Source: OMOG01 sp041485845 (lineage in GTDB: Bacteria; Acidobacteriota; Terriglobia; Bryobacterales; Bryobacteraceae). Taken from it: a DNA stretch of 17,209 nucleotides. Positions within the stretch are counted from its first letter, which is position 1, and each line of letters opens with the position of its first letter. A model generated the notes under the pieces. The model made no database searches and was not told the origin of the DNA. It saw nothing but the letters and a program-made list of their open reading frames with translations. The stretch covers positions 1-17,209 of the forward strand of contig JBGPKH010000123.1 in NCBI GenBank assembly GCA_041485845.1. The letters are read 5' to 3'. Made by a program: the position numbers and the translations under genes. Below are positions 1 to 7,481 of this stretch, one piece after another.

Positions 1-1006
1 GCTCGCGCATGCGGTATTCCTGCTCGTCGACGCGCTGCAGGCCGCGGCCGATGCGCCGTTCGAGCACGCCCAGCGCGCGCTCGATGCCCTGCTGCCGCAA
101 GCGCCGCTCCAGCATGGCCAGCCGGTAGCGCATCGCCTGCGTGCTCTTGACGCGCGCGGCCGCGATGCGTTCGTATAGCTCGTCGCGCGTGCAGATCACC
201 AGTTCCGCCGCGGCGGAAGGCGTCGGCGCGCGCAGGTCGGCCACGAAATCGGCGATGGTCACGTCGGTTTCGTGTCCCACCGCCGAGACTACCGGCACGG
301 AGCAGGCGACTATCGCCCGCGCCACTGCCTCTTCGTTGAAGGTCCACAAATCTTCGAGCGAGCCGCCGCCGCGGCCCACGATCACCAGGTCGGGCCACTT
401 CGTGCGGCTGAAATACTCGATGCCGCGGCACACTTCTTCCACCGAGCCCGCGCCCTGCACCAGCGCCGGGAAGAGGCGGATGTGCAGCCCGGGGAAACGG
501 CGCGCGAGGATCTGAATCATGTCCGCGATGGCCGCCCCGCCGGGCGAGGTGACGATGCCGATGCGTCGCGGGAAGCGCGGCAGCGGCCGCTTCCGCTCGG
601 GCGCGAACAGGCCCTCGGCGGCCAGCTTCCGCTTGAGCTGCTCGAACGCCAGTTGCAGCGCGCCCAGCCCCTGCGGCTCCAGCGTCTCCACCTGCAACTG
701 GTATTCGCCCCGCACCTCGTACACATCGATGCGGCCGCGCGCCAGCACCGCCAGTCCGTCCCGCGGTTTGAACTTCCAGTAGCGGTGCGCGGAGCGGAAC
801 GCCACGCACTTCACCTGCGCCTCCCGCTCCTTGAGGGTGAAATAGTAGTGGCCGCTGGCCGCCAGTTTCAGCCCGGAGATCTCGCCCGAGACCCACACAT
901 CCGGGAATTCGCTGTCGAGCACCGCGCGGATGGCGGCATTCAGCTCCGTGACCGAATAGATGCGGCGCTGGGGAGCGAAATCGAATTCCAGCGCGAATTG
1001 ATCCAC
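1..1006 (-). CDS. xseA: Exodeoxyribonuclease VII large subunit (partial, 3' end beyond window)
   Basis: The minus-strand reading frame from GTG at 1006 gives 335 residues with no stop before the window edge, so the C-terminus is missing (the E. coli protein is about 456 aa). The N-terminal OB-fold region is recognisable near residues 16-60 (VSGEISGLKLAASGHYYF). The family hallmark GRGGGSLEDLWTFNEE starts at residue 211, inside the catalytic domain. Exo VII, with the small subunit XseB, degrades single-stranded DNA into oligonucleotides in the cytoplasm and contributes to repair. An in-frame TAG six codons upstream makes GTG at 1006 the only sensible start. No Shine-Dalgarno is visible, but TATCAT ends 6 nt before the GTG, suggesting a leaderless transcript. 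The next gene upstream on the same strand ends 42 bp away. xseB is not seen. Assignment is firm from the motif; the leaderless start is inference. Confidence 0.95.
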   Translation of the reverse strand, partial: MDQFALEFDFAPQRRIYSVTELNAAIRAVLDSEFPDVWVSGEISGLKLAASGHYYFTLKEREAQVKCVAFRSAHRYWKFKPRDGLAVLARGRIDVYEVRGEYQLQVETLEPQGLGALQLAFEQLKRKLAAEGLFAPERKRPLPRFPRRIGIVTSPGGAAIADMIQILARRFPGLHIRLFPALVQGAGSVEEVCRGIEYFSRTKWPDLVIVGRGGGSLEDLWTFNEEAVARAIVACSVPVVSAVGHETDVTIADFVADLRAPTPSAAAELVICTRDELYERIAAARVKSTQAMRYRLAMLERRLRQQGIERALGVLERRIGRGLQRVDEQEYRMRE

Positions 1007-1012
1007 CGGGCC

Positions 1013-1018
1013 ATGATA
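1013..1018 (-). promoter_or_regulatory. Putative -10 hexamer of xseA (TATCAT)
   Basis: On the minus strand TATCAT lies 6 nt before the xseA GTG, the spacing expected if transcription starts at or next to the start codon. No -35 match was seen. It is supported mainly because the same geometry recurs at four other genes in this window. Confidence 0.35.
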
Positions 1019-1048
1019 CCGCTACACGCTAGACGCCATCTCGGATCG

Positions 1049-2437
1049 CTACTTCTTCACCGTAATCAGCGTGGTGCTGGGCGATTGCGCCCCGTTGATC
1101 GTGGCCACCACCGGCAGGTCGCCGTCCGGCGCGTTCCCGGGTATTTGAATCGCTACCTGGTACAGGCCCGCAAAGCCGGGCGCCAGCGCCGCTCCGAACA
1201 CCGTCGCGTTGGCGCCTCCCACGGTGACGGTGACGGGGCTGGCGGTCGAGTACAAGTTCGGAGGAATCTGCACACCGACCGGGGCGTCGGGGTTCGTGGG
1301 GCCGAAGCCCGTGCCCCACAGTATGATCACATCGCCGGGCTTGGCGGGCGTCGTGGTGACCCCTGCGAATGTGCCGTTCGCCACCGCCCAACTGAAGTCC
1401 TGCCGCGTTGCCACTGCGTACTTGCCCACCCACGGGAAAAATGCCGGCCCGACGGTTTGTGAGTTGGCGGTAAACGCGGCGCTGGTCCCGCCGGAATTCG
1501 TGACCGTTACGGACATGCTGCCCGCGCCCACGTCGGGCGCCAATACGTTGATCTGGGTCGGGCTGACGAAGTAGATATATGCCGGCTTCCCGCCGATGGA
1601 CACGCTGACGCCGTCCAGGCTGGCAGGGAGTTGCCCGTTGACGATGGCCTTGTCCCAGGTATTGGTGGAGGTGGAGAGATTGGCGCCCTGAATCGCGACC
1701 CACGAATTGGGAACGATGCCCGGCTGGAAGCTGGCGCCGCTTTTCACCCCGTTTTGCGAGATAGCCGGCGCATTGCCGGCCGCCGGCGCCAGCGTATACG
1801 TGGTCGTATAGATGTGGTCGCCGTTCGAGGTCAGGTCGCCGTTGGCAGCATTTCCGGCGGCATACACCACGATGTTGCCCACATCGCTCGCGGGCGGGGT
1901 CCAATCGAACTGGTAGGTTGCCGACCCGGTCTGTCCCTTGGTCGCGGTGTAACCGGTCAGCGAGTGCTCGACATAAGCGAGCGTCTTGTTCGCGGGGCAG
2001 GTCTGGGTCTGTCCAAAGGCTAGCAGATCCCCGAGTTCATCCGCCGGGTTGGCCGCCGAAGCGCACTCCACACCGGTATTCGCGTCCGAAGACGTGAACG
2101 AACCCGCCATGGTCGAACTGCTGCTGCCCGGACGCGCGGTGAGTTGGAAGCCCCAGGCCCTCTGCGTGGTGGCCGGGTCGGAGACGGTCACGGTCAGATG
2201 CTGCTTCACACCCGGCGTATAGGTCAGCCCATTGGGGAAGTTGACGGCCACGCCGCCCCGGTTGGCGGAACTGTTCGCGGTCCCCACGTGGCACCCCACG
2301 GCGGTGCAGTCGCCGAACTCCCGCGGGACCCCGGTGTAGCCGGCGTCCGGCCCGAACTCGTGTGCCCAAATCACCAACGGGATGGCGCCCAATATTACCG
2401 CCGTCTTCGCTACAAAGATCTTCCGTCTTCGTTCCAT
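1049..2437 (-). CDS. Secreted TIGR03437-domain protein with reelin-like N-terminal domain and possible haem c site
   Basis: A 462-residue protein. Residues 1-25 look like a signal peptide: a basic MERRRK start, a hydrophobic AVILGAIPLVIWA stretch, then HEFGP. Residues 26-216 resemble the reelin-like 'choice-of-anchor V' domain, including the opening GYTGVPREFGDC and a CTAVGCH motif (C44, C49, H50). That motif is CX4CH, an extended variant of the CXXCH haem c site. Residues about 225-462 match the acidobacterial TIGR03437 C-terminal domain (NSWVAIQGANLS, LWGTGFGPTNPD, GLYQVAIQIPGNAPDGD), which is abundant in Solibacter-type genomes and of unknown function. It is probably an extracytoplasmic protein. 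ATG 2437 is followed immediately by the signal peptide; the Shine-Dalgarno is weak. It lies between mutY and xseA on the same strand but nothing links their functions. Domain calls are from memory of the families; haem binding is inference. Confidence 0.85.
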   Translation of the reverse strand: MERRRKIFVAKTAVILGAIPLVIWAHEFGPDAGYTGVPREFGDCTAVGCHVGTANSSANRGGVAVNFPNGLTYTPGVKQHLTVTVSDPATTQRAWGFQLTARPGSSSSTMAGSFTSSDANTGVECASAANPADELGDLLAFGQTQTCPANKTLAYVEHSLTGYTATKGQTGSATYQFDWTPPASDVGNIVVYAAGNAANGDLTSNGDHIYTTTYTLAPAAGNAPAISQNGVKSGASFQPGIVPNSWVAIQGANLSTSTNTWDKAIVNGQLPASLDGVSVSIGGKPAYIYFVSPTQINVLAPDVGAGSMSVTVTNSGGTSAAFTANSQTVGPAFFPWVGKYAVATRQDFSWAVANGTFAGVTTTPAKPGDVIILWGTGFGPTNPDAPVGVQIPPNLYSTASPVTVTVGGANATVFGAALAPGFAGLYQVAIQIPGNAPDGDLPVVATINGAQSPSTTLITVKK

Positions 2438-2540
2438 ACTGTTTCTTATTAACCCCGGCTCTCCGCAGTTTACTCGATGCTGTTGGTGAATTGTCCTTAA
2501 TGGGAGAGGTTTTACGAAACTATCACAACTTGTAAACAGG

Positions 2541-3572
2541 CTATAAGACTTTGGCTAGCAGGAGCGCTTTCCGTGCCGTCGTGCTGAGGGGAATCGCAAC
2601 GCATTCGCCTGTCTCGAACCACCGCAACGGCGGATCGAAAGCCGTGCCCGCGTGTGTCCCGGCGAACACCGCCAGCCTGTAGTGATGGTGCGTGATGGTG
2701 TGACGAATCTCACCGAACTTCCTGCCGGTGCGCATACCCGGCAGATCCTCCGGCGCAGGCAGGTCCCAGAAGCCCGCCATCGGGCGCCCGTCCGCCTCCC
2801 GCTGCCGCAACAGGACCCGGCCGCCGCGGCGCACCACCAGCAGCACGCCCTCGATCCGCACCAGCACGGTCTTGCGCAGTTTCACCGGCAGTTGCGCAAC
2901 GGCGCCCTCCTCGCGCGCGCGGCACAAGTTCGCCAGCGGGCACACCAGGCACAAGGGATTCTTCGGCAAGCACACGGTGGCGCCGAGCTCCATGAGCGCC
3001 TGGTTGAACAGCCCCGGATTCCGCGGGTCGAGCCACGCCTGCGCCACCGCCCGAAACCGCTCCCGTGTCCGCGGGGCGGAGATGTCCGCCGCATCGTTTT
3101 CCACGCGCGCCATCACCCGCAGCACGTTGCCGTCGAGCACTGCGTGGGGAAGCTGGAAGGCGATGCTCGAGATCGCCGCGGCCGTGTAGTCGCCCACGCC
3201 CGCGAGCGCGCGGATGGCCGCGTAGTCGCGCGGGAATCCGCCTGCCACTTCGATCTGAAGCGCGGCGCGCCGCAGGTTGCGCGCGCGCGAATAGTAGCCC
3301 AGCCCGCTCCACAGCGCCAGCACGTCCTCCTCGGGCGCCGCCGCCAGCGCCGCGAGTGTGGGGAACCGCTCGAGAAACCGCTCGTAGTAGGGAATCACCG
3401 CCTGCGCCCGCGTCTGCTGCAGCATGATTTCCGAAACCCAGATGCGGTACGGATCGGAGGTGCGCCGCCACGGCAGATCGCGATGGCCGCGTTGGTACCA
3501 GGCGACCAGCAACGCGGCGACACTCCGGTCCCCGGCCCACTCGCGCTTTGGCGAGCCTGGCCCCCGCTTCAC
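2541..3572 (-). CDS. mutY: A/G-specific adenine DNA glycosylase
   Basis: MutY removes adenine mispaired with 8-oxoguanine. With a GTG start at 3572 it is 343 aa, close to the usual length. The HhH-GPD region includes Glu48 in SEIMLQQT, the hairpin LAGVGDYTAAAIS (123-135) and the catalytic Asp147 in LDGNVLRVMAR. Cysteines 201, 208, 211 and 217 form the C-X6-C-X2-C-X5-C [4Fe-4S] signature. Residues about 237-343 are the NUDIX-like C-terminal domain that recognises 8-oxoG, with RHTITHHHY at the position of the usual FSH loop. The open frame extends upstream to 3932, but those residues are Arg/Ala/Gly-rich shadow of the neighbouring gene. The GTG at 3572 overlaps that gene's TGA (GTGA), a classic coupling arrangement, so the two genes are very likely co-transcribed. 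Confidence 0.95.
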   Translation of the reverse strand: MKRGPGSPKREWAGDRSVAALLVAWYQRGHRDLPWRRTSDPYRIWVSEIMLQQTRAQAVIPYYERFLERFPTLAALAAAPEEDVLALWSGLGYYSRARNLRRAALQIEVAGGFPRDYAAIRALAGVGDYTAAAISSIAFQLPHAVLDGNVLRVMARVENDAADISAPRTRERFRAVAQAWLDPRNPGLFNQALMELGATVCLPKNPLCLVCPLANLCRAREEGAVAQLPVKLRKTVLVRIEGVLLVVRRGGRVLLRQREADGRPMAGFWDLPAPEDLPGMRTGRKFGEIRHTITHHHYRLAVFAGTHAGTAFDPPLRWFETGECVAIPLSTTARKALLLAKVL

Positions 3573-4390
3573 TCCAGGACGCGCAGCCATTCGGCCACCA
3601 CGGCGAAATCCTCGGGGCCCACGTCCCAGGCCTCGAACTCGGGGTTCAACGGTTCCAGCCGGATGCGCTCGTGCCGCCACTGGTCGTCGCCAGAGGAGAC
3701 CTGGCCCGCAGGGACCTTGGTGCTGGTGTAGCGCTTGACCGTGTAGCGGGCCGTCTCGTCCAGCACCCCGAACCGCTGGATGAGCAGGATCTTGTTCTGC
3801 CGCGACCCCGCAGGATGCAGCCGGAAGAGGTTCAGGCTGCCATGGGGAATGCGCGGCTCCATGGACTGGCCCACCACGTGCGCCACGAAAAGGTCGGGCG
3901 AGAGCCGCATGCCTTCGGGCGCGCGCACCCAATCCTCCACCGCCGATTCCATTTCCTCGCCCAGCGGGCCGGCCGCCGCGCGCAGGCTGTAGAGCGGGAC
4001 GTGCGTCCGGAAAGGTTCGACGGCCAGCTTCTCCACGTGCTCGTCAAACAGCCGGTCGATCACCCGCGAGAACGCGTCCACCGCCACCGCCTCCCGTTCG
4101 CTCACCCGCAGGACGCTGGAAAGGGAATCCTCCATGGAGGCGAGCCAAGCCCGCGCCCCGGCTTCTGCCAGGCACGTCCGTATGTGCCCTTCGAGCGCTT
4201 CGAGGACCTCGACATCCTCCGCATCCGCCAGATCGTCGTAGCGTGGGCGCAGCCGCACCCAGGCGCGGTCCGTCACCGGATCGAAGAGCAGGACGCCGAC
4301 ATTCCGCGCGGGCCGTTCCGGCAACACCGCCGACAGGAGCACATACGTGCCCTCCCTCGGTCCGGTAATCGGCGCCACGCTAGCCGGCAT
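3569..4390 (-). CDS. DUF3037-like / S24 (LexA-like) peptidase-domain protein
   Basis: A 273-residue protein from ATG 4390, chosen because GGA lies 8 nt upstream; an in-frame TTG at 4396 is the alternative. The N-terminal half carries YVLLSAVLPERPARNVGVLLF (about residues 16-36), resembling the opening of DUF3037-type domains. Residues about 165-225 look like an S24/S26 serine peptidase: VVGQSMEPRIPHGS supplies Ser176 and YTVKRY supplies Lys219, the usual Ser-Lys dyad. The segment after the serine (LFRLHPAGSRQNK) resembles S24-like modules that I recall at the ends of DUF3427-type helicases. There is no obvious helix-turn-helix and no membrane segment. Translation of mutY is coupled to its stop codon, which hints at a DNA-damage or stress role; that is inference. 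Substrate is unknown. Peptidase-domain call is fairly sure, the N-terminal domain call less so. Confidence 0.75.
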   Translation of the reverse strand: MPASVAPITGPREGTYVLLSAVLPERPARNVGVLLFDPVTDRAWVRLRPRYDDLADAEDVEVLEALEGHIRTCLAEAGARAWLASMEDSLSSVLRVSEREAVAVDAFSRVIDRLFDEHVEKLAVEPFRTHVPLYSLRAAAGPLGEEMESAVEDWVRAPEGMRLSPDLFVAHVVGQSMEPRIPHGSLNLFRLHPAGSRQNKILLIQRFGVLDETARYTVKRYTSTKVPAGQVSSGDDQWRHERIRLEPLNPEFEAWDVGPEDFAVVAEWLRVLE

Positions 4391-4407
4391 AGGCAAATTC
4401 CGCTTTT

Positions 4408-4413
4408 ATCCTA
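4408..4413 (-). promoter_or_regulatory. Putative -10 (TAGGAT) for the S24-domain gene and mutY
   Basis: TAGGATAAAAG on the minus strand lies 17 nt before ATG 4390, leaving a short leader that contains the GGA ribosome-binding element. No convincing -35. It resembles TAGAATAAAG upstream of the VWFA gene. Confidence 0.35.
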
Positions 4414-4452
4414 TCTTCTTATCGGCTGGATGACCAAAAACAAGAGAAGACC

Positions 4453-4555
4453 TTTTAGCCACAAATGAACACGAATGAACACGAATAAGAAAGACCGATC
4501 AACAAAAGCAAAGCGGGTCTTATTTGTGTTCATTTGTGTTCATTTGTGGCTAAAA
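4453..4555. repeat. Long inverted repeat (38-nt arms) between two minus-strand genes
   Basis: The arm at 4453-4490 (beginning TTTTAGCCACAAATGAACAC) and the arm at 4518-4555 (ending TTTGTGGCTAAAA) are reverse complements, with 36 matched pairs and two G-T wobbles over 38 nt, separated by 27 nt. The loop ends can also pair as AGACC (4492-4496) with GGTCT (4516-4520). Each arm contains a near-tandem 10-nt unit (ATGAACACGA twice in the left arm). It is AT-rich compared with its surroundings and holds no gene. It begins just after the VWFA stop (4559) and could act as a transcription terminator or be a dispersed hairpin or MITE-like element. I recall very similar sequences in other environmental bacterial genomes but could not check. 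Confidence 0.85.
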
Positions 4556-4558
4556 AAC

Positions 4559-5617
4559 TTACTGCCCGCTGGGCAGCGCGCCCGGCACGCCGTTCGGGTA
4601 GTACCCGTGGCGCGCGAGGATCCTCATCGCGGGGTATTCCGGCACTTCCACCTTGATCCTGCGGAACACCCGGGGCTTGCCCTCCGGATCCACGTCCGGG
4701 ATGTAACGCAGCACATACTGCGTCGTGATCTCGCCCGAAATCCCCGAAACCGCCTGGATGATCCCGCGCGAGATCTCCGCGGCGTATCCGCCGGTGCCCA
4801 CCGTGAGGGCATAGTTGCCCGCATCCGACGGGTTCGACAGGTATCCCGAAACGTCCTTGTAGAGCCCTTTGTCCAGCGGATACTCCACGTGGCCGCCGGT
4901 CTCGCCGGTCAGCCGCTCCAGTACATCCTTGTCTTCGTTGGCGAACCCGAATGCCATGGTGCTCATGGCGTAGATCGTCACCAGGTTGCGCTGCGCCAGT
5001 TCCAGCACTTCGTCGAGCGTCTTCTTGCTCGCATTATCGTGGCCGTCGCCCACCACGATGATCACGCGCCGCGGCTCGTAGGGTTCTCCCACCACCAGGT
5101 TGCGGTTGGTGCACGCCTTGTAGATGGCGTCGTACAACGCCGAACCCCCACCAGGCTTCATCTTGCGGACCTTGTCCGCAAGCTTCTCCGAGTCCGTTGT
5201 GGTATTCACCAGCACCTCGGCGTCGTTGGCGTAGGAGACCAGGTAGCCCGAGTACCGCTTGTCGCCCGGCAGCAGATTCCACATCAGCTCCATGGTGGCG
5301 TCCTGGAAGGTCTTCCAGTGGATCTTGCTGTTGTTGCTGAGGTCGACCAGGAACCCCACCACGATGGGCTGCCGCTGGTCGTGGCTGAAAAACTGGATGC
5401 GCTGCGGCCTGCCTTCGTCCAGGATGCGAAAGTCCTTGGCCTCCAGGTTGGAGACGAAACGGCCCTTGTCGTCGGTGACCGTGACCGGCACGATCACCTC
5501 GTTGACCGACACCCGGATGTTGGGCTGTTCCTGTTCCGCCGGCGGTTTGGCCTGCGGCACGGCGGGAATCGAGAGCGGAAGGGCGCAAAAGAAAACGGCC
5601 ACGCAAATGCGAAACAT
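4559..5617 (-). CDS. Secreted VWFA-domain protein (TIGR03436 type)
   Basis: A 352-residue protein with a signal-like start (MFRICVAVFFCALPLSIPAVP). Residues about 34-78 form the conserved lead-in (VNEVIVPVTVTDDKGRFVSN, then KDFRILDEG), and the von Willebrand factor A fold spans roughly residues 84-260. This arrangement matches the VWFA-related TIGR03436 family common in Acidobacteria. MIDAS-like elements are VDLSNNS (Asp92, Ser94, with Asn96 where DXSXS has its second Ser), GGGSALYDAIY (Ser159 in place of the usual Thr) and VVGDGHDNAS (Asp191). The C-terminal part (YVLRYIPDVDPEGKPRVFRR) is typical of the family. ATG 5617 is preceded by GGAG at a 6-nt spacing. It probably acts outside the cytoplasm in protein binding; no specific partner can be named. 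Confidence 0.88.
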   Translation of the reverse strand: MFRICVAVFFCALPLSIPAVPQAKPPAEQEQPNIRVSVNEVIVPVTVTDDKGRFVSNLEAKDFRILDEGRPQRIQFFSHDQRQPIVVGFLVDLSNNSKIHWKTFQDATMELMWNLLPGDKRYSGYLVSYANDAEVLVNTTTDSEKLADKVRKMKPGGGSALYDAIYKACTNRNLVVGEPYEPRRVIIVVGDGHDNASKKTLDEVLELAQRNLVTIYAMSTMAFGFANEDKDVLERLTGETGGHVEYPLDKGLYKDVSGYLSNPSDAGNYALTVGTGGYAAEISRGIIQAVSGISGEITTQYVLRYIPDVDPEGKPRVFRRIKVEVPEYPAMRILARHGYYPNGVPGALPSGQ

Positions 5618-5945
5618 GGAGATCTCCAGCTTTGGCCTTTATTCTATCGCAAGCGATCCCCGCACGCTGGCAGCCGGAATCTTGCGCAGTCCGGCGAGCC
5701 AGGGGCGCATAGGAAACCACAAACGCCCTTGCAACCGCTCACGGCGCGTCCCATGGACACGTAATCGCCGTCCACCGCTTGTGCCTCTCGGCTGCTTAAT
5801 TAAGCCGCCACCCAAACGCCCTCTCCGTCCCTCTTCATATACTCATCGCCAACTTCGCAGGATTGCCGGCGGGACCCCAATCTCGAAGTCCGCCACCACC
5901 ACACCACCCATTTCTTGCGTCGCATGCGCCTCCCGGGCGCCGGTG
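5618..5945. other. Intergenic region without a supportable gene
   Basis: This 328-bp stretch separates the VWFA start from the aldehyde dehydrogenase stop. It holds the VWFA promoter region and a perfect 12-bp palindrome GCTTAATTAAGC (5794-5805). Short minus-strand frames exist (one could start with MGGVVVADFEIGV), but none has a ribosome-binding site or recognisable motif. No terminator with a T-run was found after the dehydrogenase. Confidence 0.6.
5641..5646 (-). promoter_or_regulatory. Putative -10 (TAGAAT) for the VWFA gene
   Basis: GATAGAATAAAGG on the minus strand lies 23 nt before ATG 5617, giving a leader of about 15 nt that includes the GGAG ribosome-binding site. No clear -35. Confidence 0.4.
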
Positions 5946-7469
5946 TCACCACTGAATACCTTGGGCGAGGGGGAGCTGGGCCGACCAGTTGATGGTGTTG
6001 GTCTGGCGGCGCATGTAGGCCTTCCACGAGTCGCTGCCGGCTTCGCGGCCGCCGCCGGTTTCCTTCTCGCCGCCGAAGGCGCCGCCGATCTCCGCGCCGC
6101 TGGTGCCGATGTTGACGTTGGCAATCCCACAATCGCCGCCGCGGTGGCTCAGGAATGTCTCAGCCGAGATCAGACTGGTCGTGAACATCGCCGAGGACAG
6201 GCCCTGCGGCACGTCGTTATGCCAGTGGATGGCCTGGTCGAGATCGTCGAACTCCACCACGTACAGGATCGGCGCGAAGATCTCCTCCTTCAGGATCGGC
6301 ATGTCCGGCCGCGCGTGGACCAGCGTAGGCTGCACGTAGCATCCCAGCATGCGCTCGCCACCGTACAGGATTTCGCCGCCCTGCTCGCGGATTCGCCGGA
6401 TGCCGTCCAGCATGTCCGTCACGGCACGGCGATTCACCAGCGGGCCCATGAGAGTCGATTCGTCCATGGGGTCGCCGATTTTGACCTGGCGGTAAGCGGC
6501 CACCAGGGCCTCGGTGATTCTGGGTGCGATGCCGCGCTGGAGGAACAGCCGCCTGGTGGTGGTGCAGCGCTGGCCGGCGGTGCCGACGGCGCCGAACAGG
6601 ACGGCCCGCAAGACGAGATCCGGGTTGGCGTCGTTCATCACGATGATGCCGTTGTTTCCGCCCAGCTCGAGGATCGTGCGGCCCAGACGCTTGGCGACCA
6701 CCTCCGAAACGTGCCGGCCGACTTCGGTGGAGCCGGTGAAGCTCACCAGCGGGATGCGGCGGTCGTGAATCAGGGTCTCGGCGATGGGGCTGCTCGGCCC
6801 GATGACGAGGTTGAACACGCCTTTCAGACCGTGGCGGTCGAGCACACGGTTGCAGATTTTTTGCACCGCGATGGCGGTGAGGGGCGTATCCGAGGAGGGC
6901 CGCCACAGCACGCAATCGCCGCACACGGCCGCGATCATGGCGTTCCACGACCACACGGCCACCGGAAAATTGAATGCGCTGACGACCCCCACGATGCCCA
7001 GCGGGTGCCACTGTTCATACATCCGATGACCCGGCCGCTCGCTGTGCATGGTGAGGCCGTAAAGCTGGCGCGACAGGCCCACCGCGAAATCGGCGATGTC
7101 GATCATCTCCTGGACCTCGCCCAAACCCTCGGGCAGGATCTTGCCCATTTCCAGGGTCACCAGCGCGCCCAGGCCGGCTTTGTGCTCGCGCAGCTCATTG
7201 GCAATTTCGCGCACGATCTCGCCACGTTTGGGGGCGGGCGCCATGCGCCAATCGAGGAAGGCCTCGGCGGCGCGCTCCATCACACACTCGTAGTCGGCCG
7301 GTCCGGCGAGCTTCACTTTGGCGAGGGGTTCACCGGTCGCGGGGTTGAGCGATTCCAGCTCGGCGCCGGAAGGGTTGGCGATCCAGTCGCCATAGCAGGC
7401 GCCGGAATTCAGAGGCTCGATATGCAGCTTTTCGAGGATCTCGGGGATGGAGCTGACGGCAGGATGCAC
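5946..7469 (-). CDS. amaB: ALDH7-family aldehyde dehydrogenase (L-piperidine-6-carboxylate / alpha-aminoadipate semialdehyde type)
   Basis: A 507-residue NAD(P)-dependent aldehyde dehydrogenase. The antiquitin (ALDH7) signatures are clear: SAFNFPVAVWSWNAM with Asn167, FTGSTEVGRHV (244-254), LELGGNNGIIV with general base Glu268, and GTAGQRCTTTRRL with nucleophile Cys302. ALDH7 enzymes oxidise L-piperidine-6-carboxylate/2-aminoadipate semialdehyde in lysine catabolism, so that is the best reading, though substrate specificity cannot be read from sequence. The cofactor-binding position usually occupied by Lys in WK-P/G is Arg190 here (LWRPSSDTPL). The start is GTG 7469: an in-frame TAG lies four codons upstream and no other start precedes the conserved region. 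TAGAAT ends 6 nt before GTG and no Shine-Dalgarno is seen. The upstream small ORF ends 9 bp away. No other lysine-catabolism gene is in the window. Confidence 0.9.
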   Translation of the reverse strand: MHPAVSSIPEILEKLHIEPLNSGACYGDWIANPSGAELESLNPATGEPLAKVKLAGPADYECVMERAAEAFLDWRMAPAPKRGEIVREIANELREHKAGLGALVTLEMGKILPEGLGEVQEMIDIADFAVGLSRQLYGLTMHSERPGHRMYEQWHPLGIVGVVSAFNFPVAVWSWNAMIAAVCGDCVLWRPSSDTPLTAIAVQKICNRVLDRHGLKGVFNLVIGPSSPIAETLIHDRRIPLVSFTGSTEVGRHVSEVVAKRLGRTILELGGNNGIIVMNDANPDLVLRAVLFGAVGTAGQRCTTTRRLFLQRGIAPRITEALVAAYRQVKIGDPMDESTLMGPLVNRRAVTDMLDGIRRIREQGGEILYGGERMLGCYVQPTLVHARPDMPILKEEIFAPILYVVEFDDLDQAIHWHNDVPQGLSSAMFTTSLISAETFLSHRGGDCGIANVNIGTSGAEIGGAFGGEKETGGGREAGSDSWKAYMRRQTNTINWSAQLPLAQGIQW

Positions 7470-7475
7470 TCTTTT

Positions 7476-7481
7476 ATTCTA
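7476..7481 (-). promoter_or_regulatory. Putative -10 (TAGAAT) for the aldehyde dehydrogenase, leaderless geometry
   Basis: TAGAAT AAAAGA GTG on the minus strand: the hexamer ends 6 nt before the start codon. Its first three bases are the TAG stop codon of the upstream small ORF. No -35 is visible. Confidence 0.4.

Noticed and set aside
272..1462. 396-aa plus-strand frame over xseA
   Set aside because: Arg/His/Ala-rich antisense shadow of xseA and the TIGR03437 gene; no motifs.
3573..3932. N-terminal extension of the mutY frame
   Set aside because: Low-complexity Arg/Gly/Ala shadow of the S24-domain gene; the GTGA overlap start at 3572 fits the family length.
4463..4487. Tandem ATGAACACGA units as a CRISPR or iteron array
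   Set aside because: Only two units without spacers; they belong to the arms of the inverted repeat.
5794..5805. GCTTAATTAAGC palindrome as an operator
   Set aside because: Single short palindrome about 180 bp from the nearest start; no regulator gene nearby.
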